NCBI GenBank assembly: GCA_004352715.1
Contig: SCFE01000052.1
Location: 413,254-477,253, forward strand
Direction of reading: 5' to 3'
Source of the DNA: Hofstenia miamia
Taxonomy: Eukaryota > Xenacoelomorpha > Acoela
Length of the DNA stretch: 64,000 nt
The stretch's first letter is position 1. Each line of letters opens with the position of its first letter. Below, in pieces: positions 34,839-45,990 of the stretch. Made by a program: the position numbers and the translations under genes. A model generated the notes under the pieces. That model was not told the origin of the DNA, did not search any database, and was given only the letters and a program-made list of their open reading frames with translations.

Positions 34839-36598
34839 TGTGATGACTCGTTTTCTGTCAAATCTACTAATAATGTATCAGTAGAGGATGTAGTAGGCTC
34901 ATCAACTAAGAAACCCTCACCTTCAGCAACAATTTGAATCTTTGCTTTACAATTAGATTTGAAATGACCCTTTTCGCCACAACGGAAACACCTGACTGAA
35001 GACATGTCAAAATCCTTCTTCAGAATGGTCTTTTTAGGCTCTGCTTTTCCATTGGTGCCAGATAGCTCATAGAGATCTTTATCAATTCGATTGGAATTAT
35101 AGATCATGTATACTACGCTAATCGCTTTTCTTATGATATCGTGCAAACTCTCTTCTGGGTTGCATTTCATTTCCAGTCGACTACGGATTGAAGGAGGGAA
35201 CCCTCTACAGATATACAAGAAAAGGTCATGCCTAGAGTATTCAGGAGAAAGACTACTTAAGCGAAAAAGTCTCTCAACCTGTGTGATGTAATTACGAATA
35301 TCGTCGCCTTGCTTAAAAGACATATCACAAAGCAGCGTCTTGTATTGGTGTTTTATATGAGGAGCCCTGTAGTGATCCTCAAAAAATCCGACTAACAATT
35401 GATAATCAGTCTTGATATTCCGATCCAACATCATATATTGATTGTACGCGACGAGCCCGCTCAAATACAGTGGAAATTGTGATACTGCGTCTTCTTGAGA
35501 GGTCTTATATTGTTTCATGTGAAGCTTGAACAGAAAAAACCACTCTTCAAAGGATTGTGAAACTGCATCGATTTGCCCCATGAATTTAGGTAAAACTGAA
35601 TGTTTACTGTGCACTGGTATTTGTCTGGGAGTCTCGACAGGAAGAATTGAATGACAAAATCGGGGTCGTCTATCTGAGGTAATACCATTTAGCGGGCTCA
35701 AGGCATCAGACGTATGTTCCTTTGAGCTAGTTAATGCAGAAGCACAAGGTGGCTGCACATGAACTGTAGGGACGAAATCTCGATCTCTCAGAGGAGTAGC
35801 AACTGTGGCAATGGATGCTTGTGTAAACGTAGGATTAGATGACACAAATGAATTTATGCAAGATGACACTGAAGTAGGGGGAATCATCTTCTTACTTTCA
35901 TCACATTGGAAAAGTGTCAGTGCATTCAACAGAACCGGGGTTGCAGTTCTACCTTGAATCATCTGGGCAAATTGATCAGTTATCTTCTCAGCCAAATCCC
36001 CTAAAGCTTCATTTAATGTAGCATGAGTAACAAATTCATCAACTGGGAATTTCAAAAGGTTAGCCTCTTCCAACTTAGCCATCTGAGTTTTCAACTCATG
36101 AATTTGGAATTCCAAGGCAACAGTTGATTCGAGCATTCACATTTCCATTTTCTGGTATGCAACATGTTGAGTATTAAGTTTGGCTTGCAGAGATTCAACC
36201 TGGCGCTCACTATCCATTCTCATAGCTACCTGCTGCGATAAGGCATCTTTCAAATGCTCGATTTCCATCTGTTGGGTATCAAAATGAGGCAAAGAGTTCA
36301 TTGCATTGTCAACACGATGATCAGGACAAAATGGAATGGGAGGAGCATTTTGTGTATTTAAGATTCTGCGAAGCAGTCACTGGATGTCAGGGCTACAAGT
36401 ACCCTTGCGTGGATATGGACTAGTTGATGCCAGATGATCTTGATGTTGAGACGTTTGGGTAGGAGAAGTCAGAGGACAGAAATTTAACAATGATCCAACG
36501 GTGCAAGGGGCAAGGTCCTGGTTGCCAATGCTTACACAGGGGACACTCAGAGGAGTCCCAAAACTAGGAGAATAAGTAACTGTATGATTTGAATCCAT
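34829..36598 (-). pseudogene. gag: Element B gag
   Basis: It probably starts at the ATG at 36598-36596 (MDSNHTVTYSPSFG), where the first open stretch after the leader begins. Order: Pro/Ser-rich N-terminus; helical region to about 36050 (HELKTQMAKLEE); variable Ser/Thr-rich spacer; capsid-like core (SFEEWFFLFKLHMKQYKTS, about 35550) through RLEMKCNPEESLHDIIRKA; zinc knuckle CFRCGEKGHFKSNC near 34980; then the frameshift site. In-frame TGA codons lie near 36377 and at 36139-36137. At the second, element A has CGA. About 590 codons, in the range of large gypsy Gags. Confidence 0.85.
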
Positions 36599-37025
36599 TA
36601 ATCTACAAGAAAAGTAACAAGAAATAATAACTATAATAATGGACATCTGGGAGCACTTCCCAGCCACAGAAGAAACACGCAGCTCATAAAAATCACAGAG
36701 TTCAAACCCAAATGTGGGATTACGGCAGCACTTGGTAATAAATCCAACACATGAAGCACTGAGACAAAAACAGAGTTGTAACAAGTAAAACACAAACATA
36801 CACTAAACAGAACACTTAAAAAAAATGTGATTGCCTTCCTAATGGAGAGAAGAAGGATCTGTATACATCAGTTGGTAGATTTGCACTGAAATCTAATTGC
36901 CATCAGGAGAAACAACTATCCCAGCTGATGAGCACCAAAACTAAACCGAAAAACCAAATCCAAACCATCAAAAGAGACAACTGAGAATATGTTGTTATCA
37001 CGTCAGCATCCTGTCATGGTCGCCA
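36599..37025 (-). other. Untranslated leader and primer-binding site of element B
   Basis: Directly inside the 5' LTR, TGGCGACCATGACAGGAT (37025-37008, minus strand) begins with TGG, complementary to a tRNA CCA end, so it is the probable minus-strand primer site. By memory it looks like the tRNA-Arg type of site used by some insect gypsy families; I have not checked this. The rest of the leader has no convincing gene. Confidence 0.75.
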
Positions 37026-37616
37026 TGTAGAATCGTGGGCTGTAATTGTACTATAAAACTAATTGACTCTGCAGAAGGTTCACTATAAATAACGACAGCC
37101 ACGATTCTGGGAGAACAGATAAAGAGANTACCCGTATCCGTAACTTAATGAGTCCACAATTTGGGCTGGGAAGATCTAATGATCACCAGGAGCTACGTGT
37201 CGCCCTGTACTTTAAGAAAGCACTCCCAAATTGTCGCCAAGCTTAAGCAATTATATTCATGATCAAAAAATGATAAGTAAAGTAATGGAGAGAAAAGTAG
37301 ACAGTAATTGAAGCTAGATAAAATCTATTAACTTTTCTCAACAGTGTTCCTCATTTTATACACAGCTAAAACAATAAATAACTACCTGTCTTAGTTTACA
37401 ATCACAGTTAATCATTAGCTATTCATGTTCTCGATTTCCCTCGCAAATCAAATTCAATTTGAGCAACACGTTTAGCACCTATGAGGGGACATGATTTCCT
37501 TTGTAAACCTGAGCTCAAAATAACGAAATGAAATAACTCTGACGTCATGGTGACGTTAATACAAAAAGAAATAAAAAATAAATAATAATCACGAAATTTC
37601 CCTGAGTGACTCTACA
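37026..37616 (-). repeat. 5' LTR of element B, with an assembly join inside
   Basis: It begins TGTAGAATCGTGGG and ends GAGTGACTCTACA. A single N at 37128 replaces about 340 bp present in the other LTR. It is followed by the ATAT target duplication. Confidence 0.9.
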
Positions 37617-37620
37617 ATAT

Positions 37621-38600
37621 AAATTAATTTATTATTATGAAATGCAATTGTACACTTGATCACTAAGCCATCTCTCTTTTGTATAATGGTTTGATTATAT
37701 CTCCATTTTTTATTGCAAGTTGATTAACCACTATAAGCTAATATTTACACTATGTGTTACACACATACATGAGATGGAATTATAGAAATGGGCAAATGAC
37801 ATAACAATCATGGTTTAAATGCATTGAAATCTTTAATGTACATTATTTGAAAAGGATAATTGATTTTTGATTTCCACTCTTCTACATGAATGTGGTGTTC
37901 ATTATAAAAATATATCCATAGACATATATAAGATTTTAATGCATTGAGAAAGACATTAAATAACTTCAAATTTCATTAGTTGTATAAGTTACACTAGAAA
38001 AGAGAATTCTTCATTTCAAAAAATGACTTACCACAGTAAACAAGAAACCAACTTCCACAATTAAACTCTCCATAAAGACTGATTATTTCATTAAAAACCA
38101 CATTGTTCTAGTTAAAACAATGGAATTTTCACCATTTCTGCCTGCTAATGAGCTTTGTTGAAATTATATGTATATTTCTAAGATTGAAATAATTAAACAT
38201 GGGATAGTTGTAAAATGATATTATACCTGCCAATGTTTTGATGTAAAATACAAACATTAAAAAAATAAATCTGAAAAGGAATATGTATTTACGCCTTCCA
38301 AAATAAAATTACATGCTAAATTTTAAATAAAATTATGTATTTTAATGATACTTGTATTTTTTCTTAAGGAAAATATGCCTCCACATTTTTAAAATATCAA
38401 TCAATTTGAATACAAAACAACTAATTCTTAACACTACTTAGGATGTTTCTGCAAATAGTCTAATTGTTAAGACATTTAATATATATGTATGTAAACTATG
38501 CATATACATGAATAAAAATTTCTCCAAAATTATGATATGTCATAGACCTGGTTGGATTCAATACAATACCTTATTAATAAAGAGATATAATGTCAATACA
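37621..38600. other. AT-rich, CpG-free stretch without a gene
   Basis: I see only AT-rich sequence with long A and T runs and no open frame of note. It belongs to the right arm of the split DNA transposon. Confidence 0.6.
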
Positions 38601-40300
38601 ATTATTCATTAAGACTGCTAGCATATATCGTTTTTTTTAATTAGAGATTCCAAAAAAAAATTTTTGATGAGAGATTCCAAAGTAATTGCAAAGCAATTTC
38701 AACAAAATTCTTTCATCACATTTTTTAAGAATTGATTGACAGGTGCTAATTGATGAGTCAAAAACCTGTAATTATTTCATGAATAATAAGGGGTGTGGTT
38801 ACCTGATGCATATTTGCACATCACATGAATAATCTATGAATAATTTTAGTATTTACAACAAACATTTTTTAAATTTTTTGTTATAAATTCAATATATATG
38901 TGTTATTTGTTTATCAAGTATTTTGTTATTATAGAATTTGTTTATATTTTATTTTTCATTAACTAGCAATTGACAGAAAGGAATTATTTTATACATAACC
39001 ATTTTGTTTAATATCTTATTTTTAACTAACAACTAAACTATATGTATTATATTATATCAGCTGTTCTAGAACTCAAATGATCTTTACATGTTTTGCTTTT
39101 GATTAATACAAAATATTTATTGTATAACTTGGTACATGTATTTACAAGTATATATGCTTAGAAAAATGCAGAGCATAGCATGGAATTGTGACTATTTTAA
39201 TGATTGAAATGGAAAAAAGATGTCTGTGGCATCATGCCAGCTAGAAGAACAGTGAATCATCTGAAAAATGTATTCTAATTCTATGGTAACTACAATACAA
39301 TGGGGAGGCAGAGAATGAAACCTGTAAAATAAAGTTATGAAAAAGTGGAATATCAAATTGTGACTAATCAACTCTCTGCTTTGAAGCTAGTTAAAAAGCA
39401 AGGCAAACTGGGTCAACAATTTCAAAGGCATTTTGCTTTAAATAAATTTATATGTTTTATTAGTTTATCAAGTATTTTGTTTTATTCACATTTGCTGAAT
39501 TTATATTTTTCTTTAACTAACAATTGACTGAAAGGAATTATTTATACATTATTATTTCTTAATTTCTTATTTTTAAATTCAACTAAATTACATGTATTGA
39601 ATTATTCTAGAAATCAAATTCTTTGTAAATGTTTTCCTTATTATTAATACAAAATATTTATTGTGGTCCATGCATTTGCAATTTTCTCACTAACAACTGA
39701 CAGAAACTATGAATTACACATTGATTTTCATTTTTCCAGAGATATATTATTGCTTTGTACTTGTTTTACAAAATTTCTTAGTGGTTTCTAGATCTCAAAT
39801 TTTTTGAAAACATTTTGTTAGTGATTGTTGCAAATAATTGATCATATAGATTTATGCACCTCTACTATCTAACCATACAGTTGATTATTTCATATCAGTG
39901 TGCATCTTTTTACAATAGCATTCACTATTAATAATTTTAGTACACTGCTATGGAATCAATGAAATGGTTTCACCTCAATAATATTAGTGTGGTTATCCTG
40001 AACCAATTGATAATTTGCATAGTATAAAAGAAGTTATCAAATTTGTAACTAATCAACTCACTGGGTCAAAGATACTTAAAAGCAAGGTAGGCTGGTGTTT
40101 TCAAATGCTTCCACACACAAATAACAAGTTATGTTGCATACTTTTTCCATCCTTTGTTCTCACTAGCTATGTATATTATAGTATTTCATGGTTAACTGAG
40201 CATTTTATAAATGACATTTGTTTCTCAAAATTCTTTGTGAATTGTTTTTTCCCATCTCAGGGCATCCAATTTGCACATATTAATGCCAGTCTTAACTACT
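38600..40300 (+). repeat. Inverted copy of the DNA-transposon left arm
   Basis: Read leftward from 40300, this repeats 12466 onward to about 14500 in reverse complement. It includes the terminus (CAGTCTTAACTACT at 40287-40300), the conserved open frame 40015-40323 (counterpart 12820-12443 with about 70 bp deleted) and the ATTCTATGG/CCATAGAAT modules. It is nearly CpG-free, like its partner. Confidence 0.8.
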
Positions 40301-40620
40301 CACTGGTGCACCAATATCTGTAATTGGACACACCTGTGTAAACCAAATCAGCATCAAGGGAAGTCACATTAAATCACACAACCATTGTCTAATCAATGCA
40401 TCAGATGATGATGTTGATATTAAAGGGCTCACCAATTGTATTGAATTTACCATCACAAGCAAAAATTTTGGACACAATGCACTAATTGTCAATACATCAA
40501 ACCACACCTTGCCATACAAGCTGATACTTATAAAGGATTTCCTAGAAAAATATCACTGTATAATAAACTTCCAAACCAAAATGACATTTCTTCTAATTAC
40601 CATGTGTCTCTATTTTTTGT
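40301..40620 (+). pseudogene. Gypsy retropepsin second half, next to the inverted transposon end
   Basis: Reading + from the transposon terminus, TGAPISVIGHTCVNQIS and LPYKLILIKDFLEKYHCIIN match the retropepsin TGAAASIISDECCQDIC and LPYDLILGNDFLEQNSCVID of elements A and B. It is the same flank as at 12465, in the opposite orientation, so the inverted copy carried its gypsy flank along. Confidence 0.75.
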
Positions 40621-41409
40621 CTGTGAATAATACACTATTAACTAACTTTATTTACCCATTTATAAAAATTTACATGTTTAGAAAGGTTAATTCAAAAGGA
40701 AAGTACAAGTAATTTTGGATGGATAAATTAATGCATTACTATTATGGATACATCAGTTTACAATGTAGTGAATAACCTATATAGCAAGTTTGGGCATCAT
40801 GATTTCCCATGTCAACTACAAAAATGATTAGTGATACCTCTGTGTAAATTTGCTGGATGCAGTGAAGCTCTGCACAACAACTCAGTCTGCACAAAAACAG
40901 CTCATATACAATGTGTTTTGTTTCATATTTTGTAATTCTTAAGTATTGCAAATATTTTTCCATTTTATATTTTGAATATTGATGCAAATGAACTTGCTTT
41001 TGTCATGTATATCAGACATTTCAATTTTTTTATTGATTTATCAATGGTATATTTCATATGCAAATGTTTTATAGCCAAATATTTTCTATATTTTTTGAAA
41101 ATGTAAGTCTATTTCATACTTCTATAGTTTTTAAGCTTAGCAAAATATTTCTCCAGTTTGTATTTGGAAAATGAGTTTTGCATCTATCAATTATTTTCCT
41201 TAAAATATTATGTTGAATGTCTAAAACATTGTTACAATAAAAGCATCTTAAATGCCTTAAATGAAACTTGTCATCAAAAATCTCAGTTTGTCCAAATTCT
41301 AGTAATCAAAAATGAATATTTTGTCAAAAAATGCATTTTCTCAATTTAGCCATATGTAAGGTGTCCCATCTCAGAGAGTCACATTGGCCTCATGTCAGTC
41401 TTAACTACT
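40621..41409. other. Right end of the DNA transposon; no gene
   Basis: An AT-rich sequence ending in the terminal repeat (41392-41409). The 81-codon open frame at 40987-40742 (-) matches nothing I know. Confidence 0.5.
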
Positions 41410-43100
41410 CCAGTGTCTACTATTGATTTGATGAGGATCCCATTGATAGTTACAGGTATGGTGATTTTGTTTAAGTTTGTAGTTGTGAGGACCATTCCTA
41501 TATGGCTGGGAGTCAGTGCTCTTATTAATTGAAATCCTTGTTGGATTTTAATTTGATTAATAAATGTCACTGTTGTCAGTGCAGTAGCACCCTTCATTGG
41601 CAATTAAGTGCATTGTTTTAGTGCAATTTGGGCAGCTATGGCCCTAATGAACACATTTTTGCAATAACCTTTATTTAGGCTGATGATCTTCAGTGATTAT
41701 TCCATGGAAGCTGGTTCAACTTTGATGTTGGTCTCTATGGAAGATGTAGAACTTTTTGTAGTGCTAAATGATTTAGATTTTTTTGTAATAAATGTTTTTG
41801 TATTACTGTTGAATTTAGTTTGATTTGAGACTATAGTTTAATGATAAATTTGAAGCTTAGTGTCAACAGCTTTCTTGAGGAATGTGGACTGTTTCCTCTC
41901 TGGACCACATTTTTGTTGTAATCAGTGATTAATCAGCAATGGCATGCCATAGGTAGTGTGAGTCAGGAGGTCATGTGACAAATATTTGTTAGGAAAATGA
42001 CCCAATCTGTTCAGGTGTTCTAGCTGTAAAATATATTCTTCAAAGTCATCATTGCATTAGAAGGCGACATTATTAAGCAAAATTTTATATTGACTGCATG
42101 AATTTGGAGTATGGAAATGATTATAGAAGCAAAATTGTAGGCTTTTGATGTCAAGAAGCTTGTGAACTTTGAAAGTGCATGTTCTTGGCCTGCTGTTTGT
42201 GTGATAAGATTTTGCTTGTAAGAAAAGAACAATTCCTCAAAAGATTTGGATGTGCCATTGGCCTTTCCAGAGTATCATATGGTGACATTTTGATTTTTAA
42301 ATTGTCATCTGTTGCTAGTGGTGGTAAGTTAAAACAAATGATGTTATGTTCTGTTGTGGGTTCTCAATTGTTCTTAGCCTGTTTTTAATTAAATCTAATT
42401 TGTTGTTAATATTGTTAAGTATTGGATTATTTATAGGTGACTGAGGGAATTTTGCCCTTGGTGGTGTTTACTTGCTAATGGTTATTGGTGTTGACTGATA
42501 TGGTTTAGCATTGTTAATGATGGCTGGGGTTTGTTTTTCTCAATGTCCTGCTTCTTGAACTATTGGAGTGGGTTCATTTATAATAAGAGGAGCTTGTATC
42601 ATTTGCAAATTCACTTCAATGTTTTTTAGATTTTTTAAATGCATTATAGTGGCTTCCACTTGCTGTTCAAGTAACTGGTTTTTTGCTTCTTGAGCAATTA
42701 GGCAGCTGGTCACTTGAATATATTGTTCATTACATTCCTCAACTTGATTTACCAAGTTGGTGTTATATTTTAGAACTTTGTACTGTTCACATTGAGTCAT
42801 CTGTTTTTTATTGTGTAGGCATTTGTTTTATTCCTCTACTTCTTCAAACTCCATATAGATGCATGGTTTTCCTTTTGGCCATTTTTGTATTCTTCTAGAA
42901 TTTTTTGATTTCCTGTTCTAAGATGGTGATGTCATTCAAGAGTTTTTGGTTCTCTTGATGGATCTGGTCAAAGCATTTGCAATTTTGAACTTGTATGAGA
43001 TAAAATTTTTCCTTAAAGTTTTGGAGTTCATTTTCTAGGAAATGATTTCCTCAATTACCTTCTCCTTAATGAGGGAGTTATATTGTAAGTGTGGGACTTG
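41410..43100 (-). pseudogene. Relic D, first half: gypsy gag and start of retropepsin
   Basis: Minus strand. TIPVTINGILIKSIVDTG (about 41470-41410) matches LIPVEMNGRIINATIDTG and stops exactly at the transposon insertion in the active-site DTG. Upstream, 42232-42020 resembles the Gag core (FFSYKQNLITQTAGQEHAL against FFLFKLHMKQYKTSQEDAV), and 42800-42540 is a Gln-rich helical stretch like the Gag N-terminus. It is full of stops and almost CpG-free. The retropepsin half at 12.3-12.46 kb completes it across the transposon. Confidence 0.75.
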
Positions 43101-44790
43101 ACTAGATTATTGCTTGGGGGTTGCACTTGTCTGTTTCTGCTGATGTGTGCTTAGCATTCTTCTTCTGGAAAAGAGACTTTAAAAGTTACTGCTTCACTAG
43201 CATTTTAACAAAATGTTTGGTAGGTGTGGACTTTGCAAAACAAATTTTTCAAAATTCTGTGGAACCAAAAACAGAGATTTTCCACTGTTTCCAATTATAC
43301 TAAGATCAATCTCCTTTTCCAATAAGGTTCTGCTTCTTTCTGTATTTTTTGCTGTTTCAGTGTCTCCCCTGATAGTGATGTTGTTAATTATAAATTTTCA
43401 GTGGTCACCATGTGGCATTAGCAATGTTCCTAGTTCCTTATCTGATGAGGGTTTTGTGATTAGCATGGATTTGCTGGTGCTACAATAATTAACTCCTGCT
43501 ATTATATGCATTCCTAGTCAAAGATTAACTGGAGATTTAGAGAGGGAAGTGTGGCCACACTTGGCTGACCTCAAACAGAAAACCTTGAGAAAGAATCATT
43601 TTTTACTAGAGCCCTATTTAAGAAAACCCCTATTTAAGAGAAACCTATTTAAGAGAGAGAAGCCCTAATATTATTGGGTGTAGTGTGATGAAATCTAAGT
43701 ACTAAAGTAAAATCCCAAGCTTGGTGTTTTCTACAACTCATGCAACTTATGTGGTAGCAATAATAACAATTTTCAGTAACAAATGAAAAGCATACAGCAA
43801 AAGCCCTATCTGTACACCTAGCCCTACATTAAAGGTTATGCTAGATTAGCTGTACCACTTCTAGGTACCCAGCAACTAATACAAGATAGCTTAGAATAGC
43901 ATAATTTAAATAAAGTAAAAGTCAAAATAAAATATAATCCGAGTTTTACCATCAACTAGAACAAAATGAAAATGCACACTAATATATATAAATGAACAAA
44001 ACTGGTAATTTAATAAACAATTGCATACCATTATCAATATGAGTAAATAAGAGGCAGGTTTCACTTGTTAGTCTGCAATGGTCAGAAATACTGTGTAATT
44101 AACAGAAATATTCAAAAATAAAATAGCATTTTTGACACATACTGAGATCATTAAATTATGCAATGAGAAATAATAAGTTCATAAAACTATTGTCGAAATA
44201 TAATAGTTGTGAAGGACGATTAGTGCATTTATGCAACAATTATTTTGACCATTTTGCTATGTTGATTTCAAGGTTCTGAATATCTTGAAGATTGTTGATG
44301 TTTGTTAAAAATACCAGCCACTTTGAATTTCGGAAAATTTCATTTATTAAATATATTTGATTTAATGACAGTTGGTTAGGGTTCATGCTTAGTGTTAAGG
44401 TATAAGTCTTTAGGTTTAGGCATTTAAAGCATACATGTAGGAAATAATAATTTGAGAATTTGATTTAGTGCTTAGGTTTATAAAATAATGAAAAAATATG
44501 GCTTTAGGTTAGGGCTTAGGAAGAGTCCATTTGTGATAATAAAAATTTAAAATTTTAAAAAACAACAAGAATAAAAAATTACGGCATTTATATACACGAC
44601 ATTTAATAACTTCGATATTATCTATACCCAATGAATTAAGACAATACAAAGTATATATTAAATACCAAAGTTTAGAGTAAATGTGCGAAAGAATTAATAA
44701 TTTTATGTAATACAGAATACTTTTACCTAGAAGTTGATGACGAAAGTAAAAACAAGGAAGTCTGAAGACGACGATTATTTATTAATCAAT
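43101..44790. other. No gene; boundary between CpG-free and CpG-containing DNA
   Basis: I recognise no gene. Up to about 44.15 kb CpG is almost absent. From about 44.19 kb onward it appears at a normal rate. The open frames at 43121-43488 (+) are short and unlike known proteins. Confidence 0.6.
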
Positions 44791-45730
44791 ACATTACGAA
44801 AAAATTAAGATTTGAAGTTCCAAAATTACCAAACCAAACTTTCCCAAATCCCTTATCTGCGCATCCGCCAATATTTTTTTATGAATTCCAACCTATTGTT
44901 ATTAAATATATACAGCGTGCTGTCGCGTGTTACGGCATGCTACGAAGTTGTTTAATTATGCAGAGTTATCGGTCTATATCTATTATTTATTAAACTGTTT
45001 ACTTAAGTTATTGAATTTGTTTTTTTTACCAAATATTAGTGTTTATTTTGTTCGCGGGCACCCTATTATATACCTTCGCCCAAGTTGTAACTTGGCTTAG
45101 TGCTTAATTAGTCTACAAAAAAATTAAAAAATTTAGATTGTAAGTTTGGGTTTAATATTACGTCAAATAAAGTGTTGTGTAGAAACAATGTTTATATATC
45201 AGAGTCCTCTGATCTGCAATAATGTCCAAATATGTTCATGCAAAGCATTAAACATTTCATGCTTTTAAAAATTATTTTTTATCTTATATTACATCTGATT
45301 TCTTCTTAATCTGATTTGCATTTATCACTTGAAATGAATGTCCTACGTTTAACTTCCTGACGGTTCCAGACAATTTCAGAAAATTATCGTACTTAATTAA
45401 ATTTTGATCTAATTTACAAAAATAATCGGCGATATATGGGGATTTTTAAAAATCGGTGGGATTCTCCCCATATATCGCCGGTAAAGTTTGGGAGTTTTGG
45501 AATTTCGGAACTTGAAAACAAAATTGCTTAATAATATATCAATTAAAAAATTTTGGAATGCTTGGGAAGTTAAAATGGTTCAATATCGATAAAAAATGTA
45601 GAAAAGTTTGTGAACTTTAATCAAATGTTATTCTTAATCGATATATTTTTAATCGATTCCTAAACCAAACTATCAAACTTTTCCAAACTTTCATAAATCC
45701 CTAATCTACACATCCGCCAAAATATTATCT
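44790..45730. repeat. MITE-like repeat with a perfect 16-bp hairpin
   Basis: CGGCGATATATGGGGA (45427-45442) and its exact complement (45465-45480) form a 16-bp stem with a 22-nt loop. Part of the loop side contains the palindrome GATTTTTAAAAATC. Around it, a CCAAACTTT-CCCAAATCCCTTATCTGCGCATCCGCC block (44835-44876) recurs in diverged form at 45665-45720, and an inverted form (AAAGTTTGGGAGTTTTGGAA) lies at 45484. I cannot fix the outer borders. Confidence 0.5.
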
Positions 45731-45990
45731 ATTAAACCAATTGCAAGTTATAAAAGTATATTTATGCTGATCTATAAATTTCTAATTTAATTCAAATCCT
45801 TACTGTAGGAGAAATTTCCAAGTACATATATATATATATACGGTAGGGTGGTCCACAATTATATTGAAAAAATTAAAAGTTTGAAAAGTCTACCTCTCAC
45901 CCCCGCATTTTGTGACACTTGGTAAGAAACGATCGCTTTGGATACAAAATTTTAAAACATCTACAAGGCGCAAGATAAAAAAATCTATAT

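Larger units (their letters stand above)
26789..37616 (-). mobile_element. Element B: nearly complete Ty3/gypsy LTR retrotransposon with an extra ORF3
   Basis: A 10.8-kb element flanked by ATAT on both sides (26785-26788 and 37617-37620), the target duplication. In transcription order on the minus strand: 5' LTR (37616-37026), PBS, leader, gag, -1 frameshift, pol, ORF3, polypurine tract, 3' LTR (27722-26789). Gene order PR-RT-RH-IN places it in Ty3/gypsy. It has several premature stops, two internal duplications in the RNase H region and a single-N join in the 5' LTR, so it is not active. CpG is far more frequent than in the surrounding old DNA, so it is a recent insertion into an old repeat block. 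Confidence 0.92.
12466..41409. mobile_element. Old DNA transposon that split relic D, later expanded by nested gypsy insertions
   Basis: The left end (12466-12483) reads AGTAGTTAAGACTGGCAT and the right end (41392-41409) reads ATGTCAGTCTTAACTACT, its inverted complement with one mismatch. Looser similarity, including a CTGAGATRGGA block, extends about 50 bp inward. Both outer flanks carry CCAGTG (12460-12465 and 41410-41415), a likely target duplication, and together they join the two halves of the retropepsin V-D-T-G active-site region of one gypsy relic. After removing the young gypsy cluster (about 16.44-37.62 kb), the element is about 7.7 kb, part of it an inverted copy of its own left arm. 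No transposase is recognisable, so I cannot assign a superfamily. The single-insertion reading is inference. Confidence 0.5.
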
